Positions 53,531 through 62,889 are shown, counted from the stretch's first letter. The stretch: DNA of 64,000 bases from Limnohabitans sp. (GCA_009693505.1 SHXD01000003.1:18401-82400); one strand, 5' to 3'. Program-made: numbers and translations. Notes: generated from the sequence alone by a model not told the origin.

Positions 53531-55456
53531 TTAAGCCAAGGTGTTGGCAGACTTGCGATAGCGTCGATCGCTCACAGCCAACAAACCACCTAAGACCATC
53601 AAAATAGCGCCGTACCAAAGCCAAGATATAAAGGGCTTGTAAAACACTCGCACACTCCACTGTAGGCGCTCGCCTTCAATGGGTTCACCCAAAGAAACAT
53701 ACAAATCGCGGAAAAAGCCAGAGTCGATACCCGCCTCGGTCATGGGCATGGCAGACGAAAAATATTTACGTTTTTCGGGATACAAGACTTCCAAGGGCTT
53801 GCCGTCTTTGGTGACCTTCACATCGCCGCGAATGGCTTTGTAATTGGGGCCATTGACATCAGAGACGCCCACCAACTCGAAGCTGTAGTTTTCGATGGTC
53901 ACGGTATCGTTCAAGCCCATGCGCACATCGCGCTCGACTTCATAACTTTTCACCATGGTGATGCCCACCGTGATGACTGCGATGCCCAAATGCGCCAAGT
54001 GCATGCCCCAAAATGAAGGCGGAATGCGCCCTGGCTTTTTCAAGCGAATGGCAATTTGCACCAGCAAACCTACCACCACCCAAGTGGCCAAGGCCAAGCC
54101 CATGGCGGTGAGCCAAGTGCCCCGTTCTGTGAGTGTCCAAACCGCAGCACCCGCCAACACAGCAGCCAGTGCAGGCAAACGCAAATCATGGCCCAGCTGT
54201 GCCCACCGCGCTTCGCGCCAATGCGCAATGCCACCTGGCACCATCAAAAACACCACCGGCACCATGAGGGGCACAAACACTGCGTTGAAGTAGGGTGCAC
54301 CCACAGAGAGTTTGCCCAAATTAAGGGCGTCCACAATGAGGGGGTAAATGGTTCCCAACAACACCGCGCCAGTGGCCACCACCAACAAGACACTGTTGGC
54401 AATCAGCATTGACTCACGCGAAACCAAACCCATCTTGCCTCCCAGTGTGGCTTTGGGTGCGCGCCAAGCAAACAAAGTCAAAGAAACACCCACAACAACC
54501 GCTAAGAAAATCAGAATGAAGACGCCGCGCTTGGGGTCGGATGCAAAAGCATGAACCGATGTAAGCACACCGGATCGAACCAAGAAGGTGCCCAACAGCG
54601 ACAGTGAAAACGCGCCAATGGCCAGCAGCACCGACCAAGCTTTGAAGCCACCGCGCTTGTCTGTGACCATGAGAGCGTGAATGAGGGCTGTGCCAAACAA
54701 CCAAGGCATGAGGGATGCGTTTTCGACCGGATCCCAAAACCACCAACCACCCCAACCCAATTCGTAATAGGCCCACCAAGAACCCAAGGCAATACCTGCT
54801 GTCATGAAAATCCAGGCAACGATGGTCCATGGCCTAGACCAACGCGCCCAAGCTGCGTCCATTCGGCCCGATAACAAAGCAGACACAGCAAAAGCAAAGG
54901 CCACAGAAAACCCAACATAACCCATGTACAGCATGGGCGGGTGAATGACCAGACCAGGGTCTTGCAACAAGGGGTTCAAATCTTTGCCATCAGCGGGTGC
55001 CGGTAACAAACGCTCAAACGGGCTGGACGTGATCAAGATGAACATCAGGAAGCCTGTTGACACCAGGCCCAAAATGCCAATGACGCGGGCAACCATGGCC
55101 AAGGGCAAGGTGCGTGAAAAAATGGCAACTGACAAAGTCCAACCCGACAGCATGAGCATCCACAGCAACAGAGAGCCTTCATGGCCACCCCACACCGATG
55201 CAAACTTGTATTGCGTGGGAAGCAGCGAATTGGAATGCCCTGCAATGTATTTGATCGAGAAGTCATCGGTCAGTGCACCATGCGCCAAAACTGCAAACGA
55301 AAATGCAATCAAAGCAAATTGAAGCGCAGCAGCAGGCCTTGCCAATGCTTGCCAACGTTGGTTGTCGTTCAGGGTTCCGGCAAGCGGCAAGACACCTTGA
55401 ACCAGCGCCACACACGCAGCCAAAATCAAGGCAAAGTGACCAATTTCAACAATCAT
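53531..55456 (-). CDS. ccmF: Cytochrome c haem lyase subunit CcmF
   Basis: A 641-residue protein with about 15 membrane spans. It has the tryptophan-rich haem-handling motif WGGWWFWDPVENASLMPWL near residues 234-252, the VWGGHEGSLLLWMLMLSGW region and the C-terminal periplasmic loop. CcmF with CcmH and CcmI attaches haem from CcmE to CxxCH motifs of c-type cytochromes. In this window that includes PuuD. It starts 16 bases after ccmE. Confidence 0.96.
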   Translation of the reverse strand: MIVEIGHFALILAACVALVQGVLPLAGTLNDNQRWQALARPAAALQFALIAFSFAVLAHGALTDDFSIKYIAGHSNSLLPTQYKFASVWGGHEGSLLLWMLMLSGWTLSVAIFSRTLPLAMVARVIGILGLVSTGFLMFILITSSPFERLLPAPADGKDLNPLLQDPGLVIHPPMLYMGYVGFSVAFAFAVSALLSGRMDAAWARWSRPWTIVAWIFMTAGIALGSWWAYYELGWGGWWFWDPVENASLMPWLFGTALIHALMVTDKRGGFKAWSVLLAIGAFSLSLLGTFLVRSGVLTSVHAFASDPKRGVFILIFLAVVVGVSLTLFAWRAPKATLGGKMGLVSRESMLIANSVLLVVATGAVLLGTIYPLIVDALNLGKLSVGAPYFNAVFVPLMVPVVFLMVPGGIAHWREARWAQLGHDLRLPALAAVLAGAAVWTLTERGTWLTAMGLALATWVVVGLLVQIAIRLKKPGRIPPSFWGMHLAHLGIAVITVGITMVKSYEVERDVRMGLNDTVTIENYSFELVGVSDVNGPNYKAIRGDVKVTKDGKPLEVLYPEKRKYFSSAMPMTEAGIDSGFFRDLYVSLGEPIEGERLQWSVRVFYKPFISWLWYGAILMVLGGLLAVSDRRYRKSANTLA

Positions 55457-55472
55457 TCCAAACTCTTTTCAA

Positions 55473-55925
55473 TTATTTAGATGGCTTCACAGATTGGGCA
55501 GTCTTGGCGGCAGCTGCTTCATCCAATGCATGCTGGGCCTCAGGTGGCATGTAGTTTTCGTCGTGCTTGGCCAAAACCTCTGCGGCCGCAAACAATTGGC
55601 CATCCGACAATTTGCCTTGAGCCACAACGCCCTTACCTTCTTTGAACAAGTCGGGCAATATACCCTTGTAAGCGACTGGCACTTCGTGGGCAAAATCGGT
55701 GACGACGAATTGAACGTTCTCGCCATCTTTGATCAAGCTGCCCTCTTTCACCATACCGCCCACACGAAAGGCCTTGCCCTTGGGCGCCTCGCCTTTGTAA
55801 ACTTGCGTGGGTGTAAAGAAGAACACCAAGTTGCTTTGAAACGCATTCAAGACAAAAGCGCCCGCAATGGCCAATGCGGATACACCCGCGGCAATCAATA
55901 AAAATCGTTGATGTCTAGGTTTCAT
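55473..55925 (-). CDS. ccmE: Haem chaperone CcmE
   Basis: A 150-residue haem chaperone: short cytoplasmic N-terminus, one span (FLLIAAGVSALAIAGAFVL), an OB-fold domain with FRVGGMVKEGS and VAYKGILPDLFKEG, and the haem-binding LAKHDENYMPPE, whose His bonds haem covalently. The start at 55925 overlaps the ccmD stop (TGATG). Confidence 0.96.
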   Translation of the reverse strand: MKPRHQRFLLIAAGVSALAIAGAFVLNAFQSNLVFFFTPTQVYKGEAPKGKAFRVGGMVKEGSLIKDGENVQFVVTDFAHEVPVAYKGILPDLFKEGKGVVAQGKLSDGQLFAAAEVLAKHDENYMPPEAQHALDEAAAAKTAQSVKPSK

Positions 55926-56113
55926 CAAGACCACTCCTTGCTGTTCGTTTCTGCAATCAATTCATGCGCTATTTGAGTCAGCGCTTGTGCACGTGCATTT
56001 TTGACCCACACCATTTCCAAAGCCACGCACAGTGCAGTCACCCCGAAGCTACCCCAAACATAAAGACCATACCCACCCATGGCCCAAAAATCGTTCCAAC
56101 TGTTCCAAATCAT
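55925..56113 (-). CDS. ccmD: Haem exporter protein CcmD
   Basis: A small 62-residue, single-span protein (MGGYGLYVWGSFGVTALCVALEM) with a charged C-terminus, the usual CcmD form. It stabilises the CcmC-CcmE complex. The ATG at 56113 overlaps the ccmC stop (ATGA) and the stop overlaps ccmE, so all are coupled; a longer upstream frame in ccmC is not used. Confidence 0.92.
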   Translation of the reverse strand: MIWNSWNDFWAMGGYGLYVWGSFGVTALCVALEMVWVKNARAQALTQIAHELIAETNSKEWS

Positions 56114-56886
56114 GCTGAGGTACCTCTTGCAGCCTTCTTCGTCATTTCGGCTTTGACCTCTGGCAACTCGGCCACCCATTGGGTATGTCTTTCGCGAACC
56201 AAAATAATGCTTCGCACTCGGTAAAGGGCCATGGCCACTGCATACATCCAAAATGCAACACCCATGATCAACATGGCCTCCAACATCACTTGCGCCATGC
56301 TAGACCCTTTGGTGAGCGACACCGAGGCACCTTGGTGCAAGGTGTTCCACCACTTCACAGAAAAGTAAATGACAGGCACATTAAGTGCGCCCACCAAGGC
56401 CAAGATACCTCCCGCTTTGTCTGCGCGTCGAGGATCGTCAATGGCGTTGGTCAGGGCGATGTGGCCCAAATACAAAAAGAACAAAATGAGCTCAGAGGTG
56501 AGACGTGCATCCCACACCCACCAAGTGCCCCACATGGGCTTGCCCCAAAGTGCACCCGTCCAAAGCGACAAGAATGCACAAACGGCACCCGTAGGCGCCA
56601 AAGCTTTGGTCATCATGCCCGAAAGGCGCGTGTTGAAAGTAAGGCCCAGCAAAGCCCAAAAAGCCATGGCCAAATAAATGACCATGGACATCCACGAAGC
56701 AGGTACGTGAACAAAAATAATGCGATAGCCCTCACCCTGCTGAAAGTCAGTAGGCGCCACAAACATGCCTAGCCACAAGCCCCAAACAGTGAGCCCTGTT
56801 GCCAGGCAAGCAAACACGGGCCAAAGCATTCCAGCCAAAGGATAAAAACTTTGCGGGGATGCGTAAAAAAATAGTTTCTGAATCAT
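56110..56886 (-). CDS. ccmC: Haem transporter CcmC
   Basis: A 258-residue, six-span CcmC. The tryptophan-rich motif WGTWWVWDARLTSELILFF (near residue 120) and conserved periplasmic His residues (IFVHVPASWMS; WWNTLHQG) bind haem for transfer to CcmE. It follows ccmB by 15 bases. Length and motif positions are standard. Confidence 0.96.
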   Translation of the reverse strand: MIQKLFFYASPQSFYPLAGMLWPVFACLATGLTVWGLWLGMFVAPTDFQQGEGYRIIFVHVPASWMSMVIYLAMAFWALLGLTFNTRLSGMMTKALAPTGAVCAFLSLWTGALWGKPMWGTWWVWDARLTSELILFFLYLGHIALTNAIDDPRRADKAGGILALVGALNVPVIYFSVKWWNTLHQGASVSLTKGSSMAQVMLEAMLIMGVAFWMYAVAMALYRVRSIILVRERHTQWVAELPEVKAEMTKKAARGTSA

Positions 56887-56901
56887 TGTTTGAAGGACTG
56901 C

Positions 56902-57570
56902 TTAGGATTCAAGTGCAATGCGAAGCGATGCCGCACTCGCCCAAGGACTGAACACGGCCGCCACCAAAACGAGAGCAGCCAACACCGACAAATGGGCAGA
57001 AGCACCCAAGCCACTGATTTCTGCTTGAACTGCACCAGCGCCAAATACCAGCGCTGGCACATACAAAGGCAAAACCAACAAAGACAACAGCACATCGCCG
57101 CCGCGCACGCCCAAAGTGAGTGCCGCGCCAACAGCGCCAATCAAAGAGAGCACCGGTGTACCCAAAAGCAAACTCAAAGTCAAAACCCAAAGCGCGTTAG
57201 TAGAAAGGTCAAATTGCAAACCCAAGATGGGCGCCAATAAAACCAAAGGCAAGCCAGAGAGTAACCAGTGCGCCAAGATTTTGGCGGCAACCAGCAAAGA
57301 TAAACTGTTGGGCGATAAGGCCATTTGCTCTAGTGTGCCATCGGCGTAGTCGGTGGCAAACATGCGCCCCAAAGACAGCATGCTGGCCAACAAAGCCCCG
57401 ACCCACAAAATACCCGGCGCCACCAATCGAAGCGTGTTCATTTCAGGACCAATGCCCAGGGGAAAAAGCGCTGCCACCACCACAAAGAAAAACACGGAAG
57501 TGATCACCTCATTTTTGCGTCTTAAGGCCAAGGTCAGGTCGCGCTTCACGATGGCAACAAATGCATTCAT
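56902..57570 (-). CDS. ccmB: Haem ABC exporter membrane subunit CcmB
   Basis: A 222-residue, six-span CcmB with RDLTLALRRKNEVITSVFFF at the start, then LGRMFATDYADGTLEQM. Together with the ATPase CcmA it releases haem-loaded CcmE from CcmC. It overlaps the ccmA end by 4 bases (ATGA). Confidence 0.95.
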   Translation of the reverse strand: MNAFVAIVKRDLTLALRRKNEVITSVFFFVVVAALFPLGIGPEMNTLRLVAPGILWVGALLASMLSLGRMFATDYADGTLEQMALSPNSLSLLVAAKILAHWLLSGLPLVLLAPILGLQFDLSTNALWVLTLSLLLGTPVLSLIGAVGAALTLGVRGGDVLLSLLVLPLYVPALVFGAGAVQAEISGLGASAHLSVLAALVLVAAVFSPWASAASLRIALES

Positions 57571-58181
57571 GCGCTTAACCTGTAAGAGCGGCCTTGGCCA
57601 GCAAGTGAAACCGCTTGGTGACTGGTTAACAGCACCATACCCTGACTGGCTAAGTGAGTGTTGATCACTTCAGAAAGCGCATTTTGAGCTGCAGGGTCCA
57701 ATGCCACAAAAGGCTCGTCCAAAATCCACAACTTGGCGGTACTGACCACCAGGCGCGCCAAAGCCGTTCGGCGCTTTTGACCTTGTGACAAAACACGAAC
57801 AGGTAAATGTTCCCGACCTCTGAGGCCCAACTGCGCCAGCGCCGCCTTGGCATCGGTCAAAGACAAATGTCGGCCGGCAACGGCAGCATGTGACAGCAGG
57901 TTTTCTAGGGGGGTCAGGTCTTCTTTGAGGGCCAATTGATGCCCCAAATAGGCCAGATTGGCTCTAAATTCATCTGAATTTTGGGAAACTGGCTCGCCTT
58001 CCCAGCAAATCTCGCCCTCTTCCAAGGGGCTCAATCCGCAAGCCAGCCTCAATAAGCTGGTTTTGCCAACCCCATTGTCACCCTCCAAATGCAAGTACTC
58101 GCCGCTTTGCAATGAAAAGGAGACGCCTGAAAACAGACGTTTTTCACCGCGGGAGCAACAAATATTGGAAACGCTGAACAT
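57567..58181 (-). CDS. ccmA: Haem ABC exporter ATPase CcmA
   Basis: A 204-residue ATPase: Walker A GDNGVGKTSLLR, signature LSQGQKRR, Walker B LWILDEPFVALD and switch His in LTSHQAV. First gene of the nine-gene ccm operon. The promoter should lie in the roughly 100 bases before 58181 on the minus strand, which also holds the terminator of the next upstream gene. Confidence 0.95.
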   Translation of the reverse strand: MFSVSNICCSRGEKRLFSGVSFSLQSGEYLHLEGDNGVGKTSLLRLACGLSPLEEGEICWEGEPVSQNSDEFRANLAYLGHQLALKEDLTPLENLLSHAAVAGRHLSLTDAKAALAQLGLRGREHLPVRVLSQGQKRRTALARLVVSTAKLWILDEPFVALDPAAQNALSEVINTHLASQGMVLLTSHQAVSLAGQGRSYRLSA

Positions 58182-58242
58182 GTGCCTGAATGATCGCAGA
58201 AGAAGCCCATTCAGAATTGATTCAAGTCAAAAAATAATGAGC

Positions 58243-58271
58243 AAAAAAAGGGCAAATTTGACTTTGCCCTT
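58243..58271 (-). terminator. Rho-independent terminator of the 58289-58747 gene
   Basis: On the minus strand AAGGGCAAA-GTCAAA-TTTGCCCTT forms a perfect nine-base-pair stem followed by a T run (A run 58243-58249 on the plus strand). It lies 18 bases after the stop of the unknown membrane protein and separates it from ccmA. Confidence 0.9.
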
Positions 58272-58288
58272 CATTTTAATGGTCTGCC

Positions 58289-58747
58289 TTAGTTGGCAGG
58301 CCTTGTGCCTTGGTCTTGTTCAAGTTCTTGAGCCCGTTTATCGGCCTCAGACTTTCTGTACAAGCTCAGCACATTGGGCAATCTATCTAACATTTCGGCC
58401 CACTCATACTCAAAGGGCCGTCCTATCCATTCACCACTGGATTTGAGGCCGGCAATGCTGGCCTTAATTTGATGCCGTGCGACATCAAACATTTTCAGTT
58501 CTTCTTCGAGCAAGGACTCACGCTTATTTTTAGAGATATCAGCCTCAAGCAATACCAGCTTGTCGTGATGCAGCGCCAACTCGCGTTTGAGTGTTTCAGA
58601 AGAAAGCATGCTGCCGTGAGGATGCTGAATTTCCTCTAGCTTGTCAGTAATTTCTTGAAAACTTTGCTGGGTCTGAAAATAAAAAATTAGAAAACCTGCC
58701 AAAAGGATAAAAAGTACAGCAATAACCAGCAGGAAAAAATTGTCCAT
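58289..58747 (-). CDS. Unknown membrane-anchored coiled-coil protein
   Basis: A 152-residue protein I do not recognise. One N-terminal membrane span (FFLLVIAVLFILLAGFLIFYF) is followed by a long, charged, probably coiled-coil stretch (residues about 30-95, for example LKRELALHHDKLVLLEADI and EEELKMFDVARHQIK), and a polar tail rich in Glu, Gln and Lys. ATG 58747 is chosen because GAGG lies seven bases upstream. It stands alone with its own terminator. Confidence 0.72.
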   Translation of the reverse strand: MDNFFLLVIAVLFILLAGFLIFYFQTQQSFQEITDKLEEIQHPHGSMLSSETLKRELALHHDKLVLLEADISKNKRESLLEEELKMFDVARHQIKASIAGLKSSGEWIGRPFEYEWAEMLDRLPNVLSLYRKSEADKRAQELEQDQGTRPAN

Positions 58748-58796
58748 AGCAAACCTCACTTCGTCAATTTGGCACCATCCTACCTAACTGTCACCC

Positions 58797-58883
58797 ATGC
58801 GGCAAATCGGCGTGAGCCATTTTTGCCACCTTGAGCAAAAAATACACTTCAAAGCTACACTTCGCGTCAAGGAGAACCCGTCT
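58797..58883 (+). other. Second copy of the QIG(I/V)SHFCHL leader-like segment
   Basis: An ATG at 58797 opens MRQIGVSHFCHL and runs in frame into the downstream hydroxylase gene. The ten codons at 58803-58832 match those at 38315-38344 with one conservative change (Val for Ile). The downstream gene's likely real start is the GTG at 58884 with its AAGGAG site, so this segment is either a leader peptide or a cryptic N-terminal extension. Confidence 0.45.
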
Positions 58884-61229
58884 GTGAACCAAGCTTTAGC
58901 CACCTCATCTTTTGATTCATCCACCGAGACCACGCGCTTTGGCAGCGGCAAATCGGTTAAACGACTTGAAGACCAGCAGCTCCTTCTGGGCGCCGGTCAG
59001 TACACCGACGATGTCAGCCTGCCCCATCAGTCTTATTTGGTTTTCCTTCGGTCGCCCTATCCACACGCCAAAATTACCCGTCTTGACACCAGCGCTGCGA
59101 AAGCCATGCCGGGTGTCTATGGCCTGATCACTGGGCAAGATCTGCTGGCTGCCGGCGTGAAGCCCATGGCGCGCGCCATGAATTTCAAACGGGCAGATGA
59201 TGGCCCCTTGTCTTCAACCACACGCTACCCTCTGGCCACGGACACCGTTCGATTTGTGGGTGAACCCATCGTGGCGGTTGTGGCTGATACTGAGGAAAAC
59301 GCGCGCAATGCGGCCGAGGCCATTCAGATAGAGTTTGACCCCTTACAAAGTGCAAGCACCTTGGCCGATGCACTGGCGCCCAATGCCCCTTTGTTCACCG
59401 AAGCGCCCGACAACCGCGTGGCAGAAACTCGCTATGGTGACATAACGGCCACCCAAGCAGCATTTGCACAAGCCGCACATGTGGTTCACTTGGACATTGT
59501 GAACCAGCGCGTGGCCGCTCTGGCCATTGAACCCCGAAGCGTGTTGGCCTACCCAGAAAACGGTCGACTGACCATTCGCATGAGCAGTCAAATGCCAACA
59601 GGCGTTCGCACCACAGTTTCTGATCTGATCGGCATTGACAAAGAAAAAGTCCGCGTCATTGTGGGCGATGTGGGAGGTGGCTTTGGCATGAAAACCGGCG
59701 CCTATGCAGAAGACGTGGTCACAGCTTTTTGTGCCCAAACTTTAGCTCGGCCTGTGAAATGGATTGCCGACCGCAGCGAAGAATTTTTGAGCAGCGCACA
59801 CGGCCGCGACATTCAAACCAAAGCGTCTTTGGCTTTGGCCCAAGACGGCAAAATTTTGGGCTTGCGCATCGAAACTTTGGCCAATGTGGGGGCCTACCCC
59901 ACCATGACAGGCCTTACCATTCAATTGCTCATTGGTCCTTGGGTACAAAGCAGTGTGTATGACATTCAAACCATCGACTACCATTTCACGGGCGTAATGA
60001 CCAACACCGCTAGCACAGGCGCTTACCGCGGGGCAGGTCGACCTGAAGCCATATACAACATGGAGCGTTTGATGGACGAAGCTGCACGCGTGAGCGGCAT
60101 TGACCGCGTGGCACTGCGACGCAAAAATTTCATCAAGCCCGAACAAATGCCCTACAAGAATCCGATGGGCCAGGTGTATGACACGGGCGCCTTTGAGATG
60201 ATTATGAGTGAGGCTTTGGAAAAGGCCGACTGGCACGGCTTTGCCAACCGAGAAGCAGCCTCCAAAGCCAAAGGCTTATGGCGCGGTTTGGGCATTGCCA
60301 CCTTTTTGGAATGGACGGGCGGCAACGCGCTAGAAGAGAACGTCCAGGTCCAAATTTTGGCCGATGGCATGATTGAAGTGGCCTCTGCCGTCAATGCCAT
60401 GGGGCAGGGCATTGCCACCTCCCTTGCCCAATTGGTGGTCGATGTGTTTGGCGTTGACATTTCGAAAGTGCGCGTCATTTTGGGCGACACCGACCGTGCC
60501 AACGGCTTTGGCAGTGCGGGCTCTAGGTCTCTCTTTACGGGGGGTTCGGCCATGCGTGTGGGTGCAGAAAAAGCTTTGGACAAAGCTCGGAATTTGGCAG
60601 GCCAAGCTTTAGAAGCCTCTCCGGCAGATTTGGCCTATGAAGGCGGCACATTCAGCGTCAAAGGAACTGACCTGCAAATTTCACTTGCAGACTTGGCCAA
60701 GCGCCAACCTGAGGCGCGCATAGAAATGCAATCTAGCACCACCGCCAGCGGCCCGACTTGGCCCAATGGGTGTCATATTTGCGAAATAGAACTCAACCCT
60801 GCCACGGGCGAAACCAAAGTGGTTTCATACACCTCGATGAACGATGCGGGCCGTATTGTGAACCCCATGATTGTGGAGGGGCAACTCGACGGTGGTGCCG
60901 TGCAAGGCATGGGACAAGCCCTGTTAGAGGGTTTGGTTTACGACGCAGAAAGCGGTCAGTTGCTGACTGGCAGTTTGATGGACTATGCGGTACCCCGCGC
61001 AGACATCATGCCGGAAATGTTCCATACATTTACCAACCAAACTGTGCCAAGCACCAACAACGTCTTGGGCGTCAAAGGCGTGGGTGAGCTGGGCACTATT
61101 GGTGCAACACCTTGTGTGGTGAATGCCGTCGCAGACGCCATGGCCAGAAATGGCAATGCTGATAAAGTACTTGCGCTTCAAATGCCCATGACCCCGTTCC
61201 GCCTATGGGAATTGCTGCATGCGGCGTGA
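58884..61229 (+). CDS. Xanthine dehydrogenase-family molybdopterin subunit (orphan)
   Basis: A 781-residue large subunit of the molybdenum hydroxylase family. Motifs: FGSGKSVKRLEDQQLLLGAG and GQYTDDV at the N-terminus, VGGGFGMKTGAYAE for the cofactor, GAYRGAGRPEA at the active-site loop and GVKGVGELGTIG with the catalytic Glu. The loop lacks the Cys-Ser pair of true CO dehydrogenase, so it is a form II or aldehyde/aromatic hydroxylase type. No FeS or FAD subunit gene lies beside it, so it must borrow partners or use others elsewhere. GTG at 58884 with AAGGAG nine bases upstream is taken as start. It is only distantly similar to XdhB at 26335-28689. Confidence 0.9.
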   Translation: MNQALATSSFDSSTETTRFGSGKSVKRLEDQQLLLGAGQYTDDVSLPHQSYLVFLRSPYPHAKITRLDTSAAKAMPGVYGLITGQDLLAAGVKPMARAMNFKRADDGPLSSTTRYPLATDTVRFVGEPIVAVVADTEENARNAAEAIQIEFDPLQSASTLADALAPNAPLFTEAPDNRVAETRYGDITATQAAFAQAAHVVHLDIVNQRVAALAIEPRSVLAYPENGRLTIRMSSQMPTGVRTTVSDLIGIDKEKVRVIVGDVGGGFGMKTGAYAEDVVTAFCAQTLARPVKWIADRSEEFLSSAHGRDIQTKASLALAQDGKILGLRIETLANVGAYPTMTGLTIQLLIGPWVQSSVYDIQTIDYHFTGVMTNTASTGAYRGAGRPEAIYNMERLMDEAARVSGIDRVALRRKNFIKPEQMPYKNPMGQVYDTGAFEMIMSEALEKADWHGFANREAASKAKGLWRGLGIATFLEWTGGNALEENVQVQILADGMIEVASAVNAMGQGIATSLAQLVVDVFGVDISKVRVILGDTDRANGFGSAGSRSLFTGGSAMRVGAEKALDKARNLAGQALEASPADLAYEGGTFSVKGTDLQISLADLAKRQPEARIEMQSSTTASGPTWPNGCHICEIELNPATGETKVVSYTSMNDAGRIVNPMIVEGQLDGGAVQGMGQALLEGLVYDAESGQLLTGSLMDYAVPRADIMPEMFHTFTNQTVPSTNNVLGVKGVGELGTIGATPCVVNAVADAMARNGNADKVLALQMPMTPFRLWELLHAA

Positions 61230-61284
61230 AAAAATTTCTAAAGATTTACACAAATTTTTCAAATTCTGCAAACAAAATATCTCC

Positions 61285-61653
61285 ATGAATTCTCAATGTA
61301 AATCAGCCAGCGCCAATGCCTACATGCGGTTCCTGCAATTGGCCAAGTCAGTTCAAGAATTACCTGACGGGCCGCAGTTAGACGCCAATGAAAAAGCATT
61401 GCTTGAAGAAATTGCTTTACGTTGGTTTGAAAACCGCGTCATGACTGTGCGAGAAGCCATTGGCCTCACTCACTTAGGTTCGCCCGCCACCTTGCACAAG
61501 CGCATCACGCGTTTGCGTCGAAAAGATTTGTTGAAGACCTTCAGCCAACCTGAAGACAAGCGCGCCAAGTACCTCATTCCGACCGATCAAACCATTGCCA
61601 TGTTTCGTGACTTTGGAAAGAAAATGAGTTCGGCCATTTCTTCACCTGCCTAA
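61285..61653 (+). CDS. MarR-like winged-helix regulator
   Basis: A 122-residue small protein with a winged-helix pattern: LDANEKALLEEIALRWFE, then VREAIGLTHLGSPATLHKRITRLRRKDLL (helix-turn-helix with wing) and SQPEDKRAKYLIPT (MarR-type wing). Compared with full MarR proteins (~140-150) it is short at the ends. It starts 55 bases after the hydroxylase gene and may control it. Its ligand is unknown. ATG 61285 is used; a longer frame overlaps the upstream gene. Confidence 0.72.
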   Translation: MNSQCKSASANAYMRFLQLAKSVQELPDGPQLDANEKALLEEIALRWFENRVMTVREAIGLTHLGSPATLHKRITRLRRKDLLKTFSQPEDKRAKYLIPTDQTIAMFRDFGKKMSSAISSPA

Positions 61654-61684
61654 AAAAACAGCGCCCTTTGGATGGCGCACTGTT
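61652..61684 (-). terminator. Terminator after hemW (minus strand)
   Basis: On the minus strand GAACAGTGCGCC-ATCCAAA-GGGCGCTGTT followed by a T run forms a bulged hairpin right after the hemW stop. It also separates the convergent MarR-like gene. Confidence 0.7.
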
Positions 61685-62889
61685 CAACGTTCTGCTAAAA
61701 ATAATTCTTGCAGATCGCTTAAAAAATCAAACCCCTTTTCAGTCGGCCAAACTTTGGTCAAATCTCTAACTAGCAAACCTTTGGTTTCTGCCTGTGCCAA
61801 ACCCTTCTGAATAGAGGTCATGGCCAATCCGGTTCGGGCCATGTAATCGGCCAAGCTAAAGCCCTCTTTCAAACGCAAGGCATTGAGCATGTACTCAAAG
61901 GGCAATTCTTCTCGCGACACTTCTTCATGCTGCGTAGCAGGCTCACCTTTCAGAGCTTGCGTCATGTAAAGCTGTGGCTCTCGAAAGCGCACCTGTCGGG
62001 TAATGCGATGCGCAAAGCTTAATTTGCTGTGCGCGCCAGCACCAATGCCCAAATAATCACCAAATTGCCAATAGTTCAGGTTGTGCCAACACCTATGACC
62101 CGGCTTGGCGTAGGCAGACACCTCATACCTTTGCAGACCGTCAGCGCCTGTCATTTCAGTGATCAGGTCCATCATGGCGTAGGCGTCGTCGTCCTCGGGT
62201 AACACGGGAGGATGTTTGGCAAACAGCGTGTTGGGCTCGATGGTGAGGTGGTAAATGGAAATGTGAGGTGGCTTGAAACTCAAAGCTGATTGAATGTCTT
62301 GCGTCAAATCGCTCAGTGTTTGACCCGGCAAGGCATACATCAAATCCAAGTTGAAGGTTTCAAAAGCAGACTGCGCTTCTTCAACGGCAGCAATGGCTTG
62401 ATCTCGATTGTGCACTCTGCCAAGCGCCTTTAAATGCCCGTCATTGAAACTTTGCACGCCAATGGACAAACGCGTGACACCGGCGGCACGAAAGGCTTTG
62501 AAGCGATCTTTTTCAAAGGTACCCGGGTTGGCTTCCAATGTAATTTCAGCCTCTGCCTCCAAAGGCAACCGAGCCCTGATGCCGCTGATCAATCGATCGA
62601 TGCTGCTGGGCGTGAACAAACTGGGCGTGCCCCCGCCAATGAAAATGCTGTGAACAGGTCGGCCCCAAATTAAGGGCAAGCTGGTTTCTAAATCTGCCAA
62701 CAAGGCATCGATGTAGCGCTGCTCTGGCATGGCTTGTGAATTGTCACGCCACTCGTGTGAGTTGAAATCGCAGTACGGACATTTTTGAATACACCATGGC
62801 AAATGCACATAAAGAGAAAGCGGTGGCAAGGCCTGCAACTGCAGCAAGCCAGGTCGCATGGCGTGCACCACATCAAAGGTTTGTTTCAT
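61684..62889 (-). CDS. hemW: Radical SAM haem chaperone HemW
   Basis: A 401-residue radical SAM protein. The [4Fe-4S] motif is in HLPWCIQKCPYCDFNSH, followed by IFIGGGTPSLF, ITLEANPGTFEKDRF and VTRLSIGVQSFND. These proteins are often labelled oxygen-independent coproporphyrinogen oxidase, but lack the second-SAM signature and are now seen as haem-handling HemW proteins. The ATG lies directly after the rdgB stop. Confidence 0.92.
   Translation of the reverse strand: MKQTFDVVHAMRPGLLQLQALPPLSLYVHLPWCIQKCPYCDFNSHEWRDNSQAMPEQRYIDALLADLETSLPLIWGRPVHSIFIGGGTPSLFTPSSIDRLISGIRARLPLEAEAEITLEANPGTFEKDRFKAFRAAGVTRLSIGVQSFNDGHLKALGRVHNRDQAIAAVEEAQSAFETFNLDLMYALPGQTLSDLTQDIQSALSFKPPHISIYHLTIEPNTLFAKHPPVLPEDDDAYAMMDLITEMTGADGLQRYEVSAYAKPGHRCWHNLNYWQFGDYLGIGAGAHSKLSFAHRITRQVRFREPQLYMTQALKGEPATQHEEVSREELPFEYMLNALRLKEGFSLADYMARTGLAMTSIQKGLAQAETKGLLVRDLTKVWPTEKGFDFLSDLQELFLAER

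Noticed and set aside
58884..61229. Reading the orphan molybdenum hydroxylase as carbon monoxide dehydrogenase CoxL.
   Set aside because: The active-site loop is AYRGAGRPEA, without the Cys-containing AYRCSFR loop of true CO dehydrogenase, and no coxM/coxS genes are adjacent.
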